Part shown: one piece after another, positions 17,680 to 29,007 of the stretch
How the letters are laid out: the number at the start of each line of letters is the position of its first letter
Position numbering within the stretch: the stretch's first letter is position 1
Origin: Buddleja alternifolia
Lineage: Eukaryota; Streptophyta; Magnoliopsida; Lamiales; Scrophulariaceae
Assembly (NCBI GenBank): GCA_019426215.1
Contig: CM033400.1
Coordinates: 27,078,568 to 27,142,567 of the forward strand
Direction of reading: 5' to 3'
Length of the DNA: 64,000 bases
Notes under the pieces: model-generated
The model's input: the letters and a program-made list of their open reading frames with translations, nothing else
Told to the model about the DNA's origin: nothing
Databases searched by the model: none
Position numbers and translations under genes: made by a program

Positions 17680-20225
17680 TGTTGGGTTTCGTTCGAAAAA
17701 GCATAAACGCCGTGGAAGGGATTTCAAAAATTAAAAACGAAAACCCAATTGGTACTCTAATTCGCATAATTGAATTTAAAAGCGTATAACGAATAAAACT
17801 TACTCGTTAATATGACTATGATGATGGAGAAAAGCTTCTTCTTATCCAAACTCAAAATATTGAAGCTTCCAAATCTTCAATCCTTTGGTTTGATTCTTCA
17901 AACTTGAACTTGATCAGAACAACGAAAATACGTCGTCTCTAAATCGTTACGCACGGATCAACAAATGAAAAATCCCCTTTCTTCTTTCTCTATGGTCGAC
18001 GGCTAGGTATAGAGGAGGGGAGGAATATTTTTCTTTCTTTTGAGAGTTATGAGAGTTGTGTATTCTTGTTCTTACTTGTTCTAAGTCAAAGAGTCCTTAT
18101 ATACCTCATGATTTATTGAACAAGTGAAAAAAAACGCCCTAATATGTGACCTCTCAAAGACGCCACATTGAGGCCTAGTAGGCGTCCAATTGGACTCCTT
18201 ATTTAGCCCTGGGATTTGTTTTGTTTAATTAATTTCTTATTTCAATTAATAATTTATTGTATCCAATAAATAAATTAATTAAATAAATAACCAAATTAAT
18301 TAGATAAATTAATTCATTAATTTATTTCACAAGGAAATTAATTAATAATTAATCTTATCATTATAAGTAATTATTTCATCTAATGAATAATTAATTATTT
18401 AATTTATCCAATAAATTAAAACTCCCAGAAGAAATAATAGAAATTCCTTTTTTTTCATTGTTCTTTGTCAATCCTTTAGCGCGACTCTTTAGGTTCGTTT
18501 CGTTTGCCAATGAGAGGAAACCAAAGGAAGTGGGTAACACCTAGCCAGTCACGTGACCCACGTCATAACCCAAATGAATACGAATGATAGGATCATTCTG
18601 AAACCTTCCAATCGTAAATACCGTATATGTATAAACCCTTTGTTCACGTTCCCCGGTCAAGTGAGAGTCATGGTTATGTCAAACTCACTGGACTTGACCA
18701 TATGTATAAATCATAATATAGACGAGATCATTGAGATCGATTTAGTGCCAAGCACAATCGTCTCGTTTGCTTTGGCCAAAGACTTTGATCTCTATTTATC
18801 TATAATTACATAGGGTACATACTCATTCACTTATGAGAGAACAAATCCCATATTACATATCTGCTAAGATTGCCACTTGCCCATCAAGTCCGCATTTCGA
18901 GGTTGACCCCACCAAAGGGTGAATTGGGTCTAATTACCCTAGTGAAAGATTTGACGTCACAAGTGCATCTTCGGCTTGATACTTCAGGTTAAAGGTTCAC
19001 ATATACCTATTACGCATAATCAGTTCCGTCATTGACAGTCACAGAGTGAAAACCCATGTGACAGAACCGATGCGAGTCGTGTTCGAACATATCAGTTCCA
19101 CTGACGTGTCTACAATCTTAATCTCCTATCATCCCATGATACCAGACAGGCACTCCCATGTCTGAGCTAAGATTGTACAAGTATTCAAAGTCTTTATTTG
19201 TCCATTAAAGACTTCATATTACTTGCGAACTTATTTTAGTAATCAAGATCGATCTCTCTAGTGTCAATCTTCCTATCCCATAGGAAGTAGAGGGATCGCA
19301 CTGAAAACATGGACAAAACATTTTACACAACTTATAGATGCAGATAAGAATTAAGTGAAAACTTAATAATTTCTTTTATTTAAGAAGAGTTTAAGCTCAA
19401 TACAAGATATATGCCCTATACATTCTATCCTCTCTGGCATCTGAGGGCATAACCCTCTTGGACCATATGCATAAATTATAATAATACTAGATCATTGAGA
19501 TCGATTTGGTGCCTAGCACAATTGTCTCTTTTGCTTTGGCCAAAGACTTTGATCTCTATTTATCTATAATTACATAGGGTACATTCTCATTCACTTATGA
19601 GAGAACAAATCCCATGTTATATATCTGCTAAGACTACCACTTGCCCATCAAGTCCGCATCTCGAAGTCGACCACACCAACGGGTGAATTGGGTCTAACTA
19701 CTCTAGTGAAAGACTTAACGTCACAAGTGGATCTTCAACTCGATACTTCAGGTAAAAGGTTCACATATACCTATTACGCATAATCAGTTCTGTCATTGAC
19801 AGTCACAAAGTGAAAACCCATGTGACAGAACTGATGCAAGTCGTGTTCGAGCATATCAGTTCCACTGACGTGCCTACAATCTCAATCTCTTATCATTCCA
19901 TGATACCAGAAAGGCACTCCCATGTCAGAGCTAAGATTGTACAAGCATTCGAAGTCTTTATTTACCTATTAAAGACTTCATATTACTTGCGAACTATTTT
20001 TAGCAATCAAGGTCGATCTTTCTAGTGTCATTTTTCTTATCCCATAGAAAGTAGAGGGATCACACTGAAAACATGGACAAAATATTTTACACAACTTATA
20101 GATACAGAGAAGACTTAAGTGAAAACTAAATAATGTCTTTTATTGTAAATAAAATTTAAGTTCAATACAAGGTAGATGCTCTGTTCACACTATCCTCTAT
20201 GACATCTGAGGGCATAATCCTAACA
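17680..20225 (-). mobile_element. Large copia LTR (about 2.5 kb) with internal duplication
   Basis: The left edge TGTTGGGTTT is set by the PBS. The right edge ...AATCCTAACA makes an imperfect inverted repeat with it (TGTTrGG). Inside, on the minus strand, are a TATA-like TATATAAGGACTC (near 18095) and a long AT-rich stretch. Two tandem copies of a ~760-bp block follow toward the minus-strand start. The edge of the first copy also resembles an LTR end, so an original ~1.8-kb LTR enlarged by duplication is plausible. Confidence 0.6.
18698..20216 (-). repeat. Tandem duplication of ~760 bp within the LTR
   Basis: Unit 1 (about 18698-19459) and unit 2 (about 19461-20216) align along their whole length, sharing GATCATTGAGATCGATTT, CATTCACTTATGAGAGAACA, CACATATACCTATTACGCAT and TGACATCTGAGGGCATAA-type ends. 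Identity is high but not perfect. Confidence 0.9.
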
Positions 20226-20900
20226 GCTAAGGGGTCACACATTTAACTTAGTATAGTGCCTATTGGTAGAATTAAATCTTTGTGAATTAATGGAGAAATT
20301 AATTAATTGAGAAAAATGAATAAATTAATTAAGTGTTCTTAATTGATAAAAGTCTTAAATTTAATATTGGAATATTAAATTAGAATTAGAGTAATTAACT
20401 AGTGGTCTAATTAATTAAAGACTAGAAATAAATTAATGAAGTGGGCTTAATTCATATTTAGTATTGCAATTTAATTTGGTGGATTAAATTAAGACAAGAC
20501 CAATTAATTAATTAATTAGTGGGCTAATTAATAGAAAAAAAAAAAGCTTGCCAGGATTTGGAAATATCAGAGACTCCTAATGAGGCGCCTACTGAGTATA
20601 TAAATATCCTTAGTGCAAATAAGACTAAGGCTTGGTTTTGTCTTCTTCTCTCTTTCTGTACATTAGACTCTATAAGTCAAAATGTTTGATTTCTCTTAGC
20701 TAGCTCTTATAGAGAAGTTCAAGGGTACAAGCTAAGTTGTGAATACTGTTAGAGACGCTTCACACAGTTGGAGTGTAGAAGCAAACAAGTCAAGAGAATT
20801 GGTTGGAGCAAAATCATTCTCTCCATAAAGCAAAAGTTACTTAAAAGGTTTTGTTGATAGGAATCTTCAAAAAGGTAATTTGCAAAAAAACCCCTATGTA
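20226..20900 (+). mobile_element. Probable copia LTR relic in plus orientation
   Basis: The layout matches the minus-strand LTR to its left but in opposite orientation: AAGGGGTCACACATTTAAC, a long TTAATTAATT-rich stretch, GGCGCCTACT followed by TATATAAATATCC, then a leader ending near GATAGGAATCTTC. A plus-strand copia integrase remnant follows at 21430, so both may come from one decayed element. The boundaries are soft. Confidence 0.4.
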
Positions 20901-21429
20901 TGTTTCGTTAAATCCGATGATACCATACTTGCCTAACCCCTACTTAAGGGTTGAGCTTTGTAAAATTTTAAATATTTATTTTCACTGTCTTGTTTGGCTT
21001 GTTGGTTTCTTGCTGGAAGTAATTCTGTAAGTGGTTGCAGAACCTATCAGTATGGGATCTATTCCATGATATAATGTGGAGGGGTGAGCAGGTTATCGGT
21101 TTGCTGAACGGAATACCCAAATACCTACCCATAACTATCGACGTTACATGATAGAACAAGACGGCTGCAACTGATACACCCTTCCATAAGGACCTGGCCC
21201 CTGGAATATGCGATGAAATATATTTAAACTCTACCCGATCCTGGGCCAGGGCCGGGCCCGGACCGGCTCAGGTTTGATTTAAACTATGGGCGGGTCGACC
21301 CATCTAGTTTTGTGGGCGGGCCCAAAGTGACGTGGACCGAGTTAAACCAGACGGGTTGATGGGCCAAGCCGGCCAAGTTGATATCTTTAACTGGGATGGG
21401 AGTCTGATAGTTAAGAGTTCAAAGACCCT

Positions 21430-21840
21430 GTGCATAAAGTGTGATTAGAATGATCAAAATGAAACACCACTGGAAAACAATTGTGGAATGCATGGGTGGA
21501 CTTTTGGATGAGAGACCGAGTTGCCATAAAAGTTTTGGGTAAATGCAGTTAGCATAGAGGCCTACCTCATCAACTAAAGACCTTCAGTATCTTCCAACTT
21601 CAAAATATTTGAAGACTCGTGGTCATGGTAGGAGGTAAATATACAGACTCGAAATTATTCAATTGTATTTCTTGTGTGCCAATTAGTGCTGTTGACAGGT
21701 AAAAGTTTGATCCTAAGACACAAAAGTGCTTCTTTATTAATTATAGTTGTGAAAATTTTGGTTACTGTTTTTGGGATAATAATATTTTGTTGGCTATAGA
21801 GACAAAAGTTAGAATTGTTAATAAATTGTTTAATTAAAGA
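21430..21840 (+). pseudogene. Copia integrase C-terminal remnant
   Basis: Plus-strand reading gives FWVNAVSIEAYLIN, a stop, then RPSVSSNFKIFEDSWS (21535-21625). After a gap and frame change comes KFDPKTQKCFFINYSCENFG and YCFWDNN (21698-21790). These match the WAEAVxTAxYLINRxPS...FKTPEEVWS and KLDPKARKCIFLGYxxxxxGYRLWD blocks of copia integrase. It resembles the minus-strand integrase remnant at 16.2 kb. Stops and frameshifts make it non-functional. The region 20900-21430 shows no gene. Confidence 0.7.
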
Positions 21841-22232
21841 TTTATTTTTAATAGCACGTAACATTCAATGAGAAATGTTTTTTTCCTTTTCATTTTTTAA
21901 GTTCATAGCTATTGGAGGAACAAGTGAGAATCACTTGATCCAAGTCCGCCGAGAGGGATGACAGGTGTGTGAATTTATGACTAAAATTGAACTTAGCCAA
22001 TAGATACAAGACTAAATGTGTTTAATTATATATAAATAATTAAATGTGTTAGAATTTTATTAAGTTACAAAACTGAATATGATTTTCAAAAGGAAAATAA
22101 ACATAATTTTTTGGTCAATACCCAAACTTAGAAGAGTAAACATAAAATTATGACTATTTTGGTTGATCATCGTCGCAACATAGTATGCCCAATTTTTTTT
22201 GTCACACTCATTCTAAGATACTGGATACCACC
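21841..22232. other. Intergenic, no gene
   Basis: AT-rich sequence between the copia relic and a foldback element. No ORF with protein character. Confidence 0.5.
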
Positions 22233-22241
22233 GACCAAGTC

Positions 22242-22692
22242 GGGGGAAATTGCATTGACCTCCCCCGAATTATGGGTATTTGACATCCACACTCCTTTAA
22301 TTACGTTTGATATATTGGCAAGAACCTCTTCTTCTTCAACTTTTTCCTAAAGTTTACAAGTTAAAAATTATAATACCCTTTGCATTTTAGCTAAAAAAAA
22401 TTTAATTGAATGAAACATTTTCAAAATATTAGAAAATTACTTTGTTATGAACAAAATAATAAAACATTCAAATTTTTTTCATAAAAAATATCCCTAAAAT
22501 CCCTAAACCTTATATATTTATAAAGAATCTTTCCTAATTTCGTGATTGTTTATCATGAACAAATATTTTGTTTTAATTGTAATATTTCTATTGTTACATC
22601 ATTTTTTTTTTAATTTTATGGCAACATTGGATAAATTTGTTAGGAACTTTTTTTATATTGTATTTAGTATTATAATTTTATTTTCTTTTCAT

Positions 22693-22728
<36 letters not shown>

Positions 22729-23152
22729 TTGGTACTTTTTGAGTTATAATTTTACATTAATTTGTAGTTTATTCATACAATAGTCATAAGTTAATTTTTA
22801 TTGTACGTTTTTAAAAATTCCAATTTTAGAACAAAAGTATCAAAGGTTTTTTGTATTATTAATTTATGGTTTAAGATTTTTAGATATATATTTGTAGAAA
22901 ATTTTAATTTTGGATGATTTATTTTTTTGCATTTTATTACAATGTCAATTAATGATACTTTGAAGAAAAAAAATCCAACAAATTATTAAGTATAATTCAG
23001 CATTTTTTGCTCAACAATAAAGGGCAATTTAGTCTTTAATTGTGTAATTTTAATTGAAAAATTGAAAGAAGGGAAGTCTATGCCCATATTCCAGTAGTGA
23101 GGAGTGTGGATGCTAATTGTCCATAGTTCGGGGAGGTTGATGCAATTATTCC
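22242..23152. mobile_element. Foldback MULE-type non-autonomous element (911 bp), degenerate target duplication
   Basis: The ends are inverted repeats of about 60 bp. The left end reads GGGGGAAATTGCATTGACCT and continues ...CATCCACACTCC; the right end is its imperfect complement (GAGTGTGGATG ... TGCAATTATTCC). The flanks GACCAAGTC and TACCAAGTG agree at 7 of 9 positions, consistent with an old 9-bp target duplication. The interior is AT-rich with a (TA)n run at 22697-22725 and no ORF of interest. 23153-23426 to its right has no gene. Confidence 0.6.
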
Positions 23153-23426
23153 TACCAAGTGGTATCCACAATCACAAGATTATATCCAAGTCTTTTCAAA
23201 ATGGTAATCACTATTTTACCTCCCATAATAATAAAAAATCCTCAATTCATAACCTAGTTTTTATGGCTAATTTTGGCAAACCCAAGAAAATGAACAAGGT
23301 ACTTCAAGGTTTTTCTATTGAATCCATCCTTATATAAAATGTCAATCAAACTATTTAAAAACAAATCCCTGGGATACCAGCCTCATTTATTATAGTCCTA
23401 GTATCTATCTCTCATACACAGTCTAT

Positions 23427-24200
23427 GATACACGGACATGGGCACGGACACGTATACGGACACAATACAGGACACAGATACGTGATTTTTAAAAAAAAAT
23501 AGTACACAGACACCTATAATGCACCGACACGGACACGGAGAACGATATTTTAAAAAAAATATAGGACACGACATGGCTGTCCAATTTTTTCATATATATA
23601 TTATATATAAATTTGTATTTTACTTGTTTTTTCGTAAAGCTATGTATATTGCAAATAATTCAACTACTTATCAATAACAAATGCAGAATAAAAATATAAA
23701 CATAAACTAAATATAACAATAAATATGTTTTCAATCCAAAACATGATATAACAAAAATAAATATTCCATTGTTCAAATCTTTTTTTTGGTTTTCACCAGG
23801 GTTTCCATCGCCGATCGCAGTGACTAATCCCCTCGCTGATTGGAGGCATCTCGAAGGGTGGGACAGTTGGCCCAGAGTTTTCAATAGCTCTCCATACTTA
23901 AGGTCGAGGATCGAAACCTCGCCATTTGGAGGAGGAGTCCTTTCGACTCCACCACAACCCCTGGGTTATTCCATTGTTCAAATTTGTGTCCTATAAAAAG
24001 TTGGTAAAGTTTTATTAGATTTAGAAAATTGGTAAATTTTTATTTACAATTTGACCCCCCAAAGTTTTAGTATCTATAAAAAGTGATCTGGCAGTGTCCA
24101 AAATATTTTTTTTACTTTTTATTAGGGACACGTGATAGTCGTGTTCGACACGTGTTGGAGCCGTGTCCGTGTCCGTGTCCGAACGAGTAAGACACTACCT
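23427..24200. mobile_element. Possible foldback element rich in GTGTCC/GGACAC repeats
   Basis: The left part repeats ACGGACACG and GACACGGACACGGA (23430-23545). The right part has GTGTCCGTGTCCGTGTCC (24165-24182) and TCGTGTTCGACACGTG. The two ends are rough inverted repeats. Another patch of the same motif occurs at 34420-34470. The exact ends and any target duplication were not found. A SINE lies inside. Confidence 0.4.
23779..23966 (-). mobile_element. SINE (about 188 bp) with a 17-bp target-site duplication
   Basis: TATTCCATTGTTCAAAT occurs on both sides (23762-23778 and 23967-23983). Between them, on the minus strand, the sequence starts CCCAGGGGTTGTGG. It has a box-A-like GTGGTGGAGTCG and a tRNA T-arm-like CGAGG-TTTCGAT-CCTCG (box B). 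It continues with GGATTAGTCACTGCG, a string familiar from plant SINE bodies, and ends in a short A-run (23780-23787 read as T on plus). The length, pol III-like boxes, tail and long duplication all fit a tRNA-derived SINE. Confidence 0.75.
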
Positions 24201-24305
24201 GTGGTGATTTTTTGGAGTGTCTGATCCCCTATACTTTATACAAAAGAGATAGACACATGCCGCTAACCATAAACTCAATTTGATATAAAATTACCTTATA
24301 ATTAA

Positions 24306-24620
24306 GGGATAATTGTAGATATCCCCCTCAGTTATTGGGTGAAGTGCATTTTGCCCCCTCACTTATTGAAAGTGCGCTTTGCCCCCTTACTTATCATAAA
24401 ATGTGCACTTTCATCCTTCGGTCAGCTTGGGCAGAAAAAATACAAAGGAATTTCCGTACGTTGCTGCCCGGATTTGAATTTTCCTTTGTATTTTTTTGCC
24501 CTAAACTGCCCGAAGGACCAATGTACACATTTTATGATAAGTGGGAGGCAAAGTGCACATTTTAATAAATGAGGGGGTAAAGTGCATTTCACCTCTATGT
24601 GGGGTATATGCTATTATCTC
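24306..24620. mobile_element. Foldback MULE-type MITE (315 bp) with a 9-bp target duplication
   Basis: TATAATTAA flanks both sides (24297-24305, 24621-24629). The terminal inverted repeats run about 115 bp: GGGATAATTGTAGATATCCC on the left, and the complement of ...GGGTATATGCTATTATCTC on the right. The repeats share the CCCCCTCACTTATT theme. No coding capacity. Confidence 0.85.
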
Positions 24621-24629
24621 TATAATTAA

Positions 24630-25682
24630 TACCACATCAAACACAGTAAACTAACAAAAATCCAAAATTATTTGGAGAAATAAAATCACACGAAGTCAAC
24701 AAGATTCTTGAACTTCATGAGTGAACAAAAAGAGGAGAGGTCCCAACTTTTTTTAATGGCACAGTGCCCTAACACAGTAGTACTTAATATTGATTTTCTT
24801 AATTAATTTTGGACCTAAATGCGCGTGGGGTTGGGTGCTCGCCTCGGTCCAATCCGTCTTATCCTACCCCCCCCCCCCCCCCCCCCAATCACTGTCCCAC
24901 ACAGTGAAAATTCAGAGAGCAGCCGCTTTCGCCAGCACAGCTTTGTCAGCTGCCATTGCACATAAGAAGAACAACGAAACAAAAATACCCTTCTCCACCC
25001 TCATTTTCAATATTTCAAAGAAAAATAAACACACTTTCATCCTTTCCTGTACTATCAAGAATCTTTTTACATTTATTATTGGTAATGTAGTGTCATAGTA
25101 TATGTGCAGCATTTATTTTCAGATGATTATGCTTTTTTAACACTGATTCATAATCACTCACCCCGTCCCTCAAGTATATACATACATACATACATATATA
25201 TATACACGCTCCCTCCCTACAGTCTTTCTTTCCTTCTTTTTGCTCTGTGTGCATCTGCTGTCAGTTTCAGACTTGTGCTTTTAACAGTTACTGTTTGCGT
25301 GATTATATATATATATGTGTGTGTGTGAATGTGTGTGGATAATGGTAATATCCATCCCTGTGTCATTTTTTCTGAATAATCTGTTGTGTTCCTTTGTGGG
25401 TTTTATCTTGTGAAAAGTAGCTTCACGCATGTCACATGGCGTTGTCACAACTCACAACAACTATTCCATGTTCATTTTGGGCAATTCTTTTACCCCCTTT
25501 TAACTTTGTTTCTATGGAGGTACTAAAAATGTGACACTTCCCAAACATTGCTGTCCATTTTTGTTTTCCAGTATTTGTCTCTCTCGATAAAAAAACGGAT
25601 TCTTGTGGAGAAAATAAAAAATGATTGGGTTTTAATCGTTTTTGGGTGAGATTAGATTAGAAACTGTTCTTTGTTGAAGAGA
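24630..25682. other. Upstream region of the TRM-like gene, with microsatellites and a C20 run
   Basis: Non-coding. It contains a run of 20 C (24867-24886), TACA/TATA repeats (25180-25204), a TA/TG repeat (25306-25327) and pyrimidine-rich stretches. The promoter and 5'UTR of the gene starting at 25683 must lie here; no single TATA box stands out. Confidence 0.6.
24867..24886. repeat. Homopolymer of 20 cytosines
   Basis: An uninterrupted C20 tract in AT-rich sequence. The opposite strand could form G-quadruplex structures. Length errors in assembly are likely at such a tract. Confidence 0.9.
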
Positions 25683-28600
25683 ATGAGCGATATTGTGGAG
25701 AAAACGGCGTCGTCTTTAGCTATTGTAGAGACGAAACCTCAGAGGCCTGGAGGATGTGTTGGTATTTTCTTTCAACTCTTCGATTGGAACCGTAGATTTG
25801 CAAAGAAGAAGCTATTCTCCAAGAAATTGCTTCCCCCAGGTTAGTTTTTTGATAAATTTTAGCTTCTGAATATATCTGCTTAAGTGTTGTAATTGATTTA
25901 TAATACTCTGTTTTTGTTGTATTACTGTTTAGTTCGGTTGAAACAAGCTTCAAAGAAATTTGGGGGGGATGAGAAGCAGCCAAAGCTCCGTTTGGTAAGC
26001 ATAACTGATTAATAATCCTTCTTTTGATATATATGTGTGTGTGTGTGTGTGTATTTATTTTTTATTATCTAATGGTGTTACAATGTTTCTTGTGTAAAAT
26101 GTGTAAATGATATAGATTGCTGATGAGAATAGTGGGGGTTTTCCTTCTGCAAAGAAGAGTAATGCTGAGCAAAAGCATGAAATGCGAGCTCCGAGTTTGG
26201 TTGCAAGGCTAATGGGTTTGGAATCTATTCCAGCGACACCGAAAGAGAAAACGAAGAAAATTCGGTTTGATGAAAAAGATAAGCGTGTGGATAATGTCTC
26301 TGGGTACACAAGGGAAGAGTTGAATGTGGAGAAAGGAGGGATAAATAAGCATGAATTAGTAAGGCCTCAAAAGCTTCAAAAAACAACTAGCATTTGTGAT
26401 AGGCGGTCGATGACTAGATTCGGGGCAGAGACTTTGCCGTTTAAGAATGTTTTGTCAAAATCAAGAAAGCATCATCATCCGAAACTTCCGTCTCCTTTGA
26501 AAAGTCCCAGAAATTTTTCGAGGACGAAAAATTCGTCTAAACTGATTGGTGCAGCCACTAGAATCTTGGAACCCGGGTTGCAAACGAGTAGGTCGAAATG
26601 TGCCCTCACTTACTCTAAAGGAAACACTGTTTTTGAGGAGAAGACAGAATTGTTATCAGGCCAAGTGAAAGTTTGTGATAACGAATTTGGAAGTGATGCT
26701 CCAAAAGGGCAGCCATCTTGTAGAATTTGTGGCAATATTCTGGAAAATATGGATTCTAAACCTAGTTATGGTGACAAACCGTTAATTTTTGCTTCGCCGT
26801 TCTCCCGTTGTGTAGGACCCTCTTGTCAAGAGTCAGAAAGAATTAATCCTCAGAAAGATGTGCCTCTATCTCTAAGTTCAAACCACAGGAATCAAAGTCA
26901 GCATCTGATGTTTCGGACAAGAGATACATTTCCACCGTTCTCAAAGTTAAATAGAGTGCCGAGTAACAAAGTATCAACTACAAGTGTAATAAATGAGAGA
27001 AAGAATTTTGTTTTAGGGAATCAAAGCTTAAGTGGTAAATTTGAACCCGAAAAGAGAATTGCTGATAGACAAATTGACTCGACGCCACCTGGCAGAAAGA
27101 GGAGGCCGGCTAATATCTCAAGACAAGGTGAAAGTTCTGGTTTCATAAGCACCAATGTTAAGAAACAAACATATGGTTGTCCTCGAGCAATGTATGGAAA
27201 AGAATTGGGATATAACCAAAGCAATAGAAGTGGATTGCCTTATCTACGAGAAAGGACAGTTCGTGGTGCGACTTATGAAGTTGCAAAAAGAAAGGTTCAA
27301 AATAATTCAAGTTGTGACGACGGTTTATGTAAATCATCATTAAGTGAAAATGGTACAAGGGATAGAGTTGAAAAACCATTACCTTTAAGTGGAGATGCCT
27401 TAGGTGCACTTCTAGAACAAAAATTGAAGGAATTGAATTGCCAAGGGGAGGATATAGCGGGGAGTGCACCTAAAAAGAGCACTGCCACTATTTTACAGGA
27501 GCTAATATCTGCTTTAACTTCAGAAATACCATTTCAGCAGGATAAGCCGATGCCTACATATGACGGGGAAAGTCATGTTCATAACCACAGCCATTTGTGC
27601 AACTCAGCATCTTCCACCAATTCACAGGTCAGCCAATTTAATTTCTTTCTATTTGGAAAAAACAAGATCAGTTATGCATGATTTCTTATCACACGGTCTC
27701 CTTGACTTGATTATGCGTACTAGAGTCACGAGAAAGGTGCTTTTACTGAAAAATGTAGCTTGACTGGTTTACTCACAGTTAAACTATCAATGAAGTTATC
27801 AAGCTTAACAGAAATCTTATTTAAAGGTCATTTTACTGTCACATAGCAATACATAAATCTTGTCTGTTACTGAAATTTGTAGCGTGAAGAGGTTATTGTT
27901 TCTTTTGGAGGTAGCTGTCTAGTGTTCTATGTATGATATTAATTTCAGTTTTCACATGCAATTGGTCCTGTTCGTTTGGTTTTGTTGTTTGTACACTTGA
28001 AACTTCAGTTGATTTTTTTGCCATTTTGACTGTAATTTTAGTTGAATATTTGAAATTTTCCTACTTAATGTGGTCTCTCTCTATATTTAGGCAAATGCAA
28101 TGGCAGTCAAGCTGTCTAATGACCAATCACTTGAAAGTGAGCACCTAAGCCCGGGATCCGTTCTTGAAGCTTATTTTTCTAATGAAAGTTGTCTTTCAAC
28201 CAGTCTAGATGATAGCCCAGGTGAGGGACCTCTAAGATGCAATAATTATTCCTTTGTGCCAAACATATTTGGTTGCTCTATTTTCTATGACCTCTCAGTC
28301 CAACTTTCAGTTCTATTCTCATTTTCTAATATGGACTCCTATTTTCAGGATACAAAATGCTCAATGAATCTATTGACTGCTCCTATCACGGGCCACGGTC
28401 GCCCAACCCTAATTCGGAGCTTTTGGATTCTGCAAACTCAATAAACTCGGCAAAAACTAGTAAAGAATTGGTAATTAATATCCTCGACGATGTTTCTAAA
28501 ACCCTTGCTAATTTTGGTTTGAAAGAAAGCGAGCTTGACCATGCAAAGAAGCTCCTCTTGAATGCTGAGATGGCGGACTTTCCAATTAAGCATTTGCTCG

Positions 28601-29007
28601 TTGATGAATTGGAGACACTCGCAAGCGTCCTTTGGATGAATTTTGGTTGTTCACTCGGTATTGAGGATGGTAGAGAGGTGAATCATCTTAAAGCATTTAC
28701 TTTCGACTCGATCATAGAATATCTAGACTTAAGATTTGAAATGTATCCTAAGGTTGGGTCTAAAGTGTTGACAAAATCGCCATTTTACATAAATAGTAGT
28801 AATATGCTGATACTGGAGATTGTACGGGAAGTTAGAAGGTGGGAGGAATTATCTAGGTTCGTTCACGATGAGTTGATTGAAAGAGAGATGAGTCTTTCAT
28901 TGGGAAAATGGACACAATTTGAGAATGAAACCTTTGAGACTGGAATTGAGATCAGCAGAGATGTGTTCCAGATTTTGGTGGATGAAATTATTAGGGATTT
29001 TTGGTAG
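25683..29007 (+). CDS. TON1-recruiting-motif / LONGIFOLIA-like protein (DUF3741 + DUF4378), five coding exons
   Basis: Exons by GT-AG sites and phase: 25683-25839, 25933-25994, 26116-27627, 28091-28220, 28349-29007; total 2520 nt, 839 aa. The N-terminus has the conserved GCVGIFFQLFDWNRRF block (residues 24-39). Residues 97-109 are RAPSLVARLMGLE, the DUF3741-type motif. The middle is basic and Ser-rich. The last ~200 residues match DUF4378: LVINILDDVSKTLANFG, then VREVRRWEELSRFVHDELIERE, ending FQILVDEIIRDFW. TRM proteins bring TON1 and PP2A (FASS) to cortical microtubules and shape cells, and LNG members promote polar elongation. Which TRM subgroup this is cannot be settled here. The gene looks intact. 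A 31-bp T-rich tail precedes exon 4, and the introns are short except the 463-bp third one. Confidence 0.88.

Noticed and set aside
22222..23169. Longer inverted ends (TGGATACCA / TGGTATCCA) for the 22-23 kb foldback element
   Set aside because: The longer match includes the probable target duplication ACCAAGT, so the shorter GGGGG-start boundary is preferred; the extra 9 bases may be chance.
23858..23925. tRNA-like T-arm suggesting a tRNA gene
   Set aside because: No full cloverleaf could be folded; with the 17-bp target duplication and tail it fits a SINE.
27628..27681. Extension of the TRM exon 3 frame to a stop at 27681
   Set aside because: A GT donor follows CAG at 27627 and exon 4 continues in phase with conserved sequence; the extra residues are intronic.
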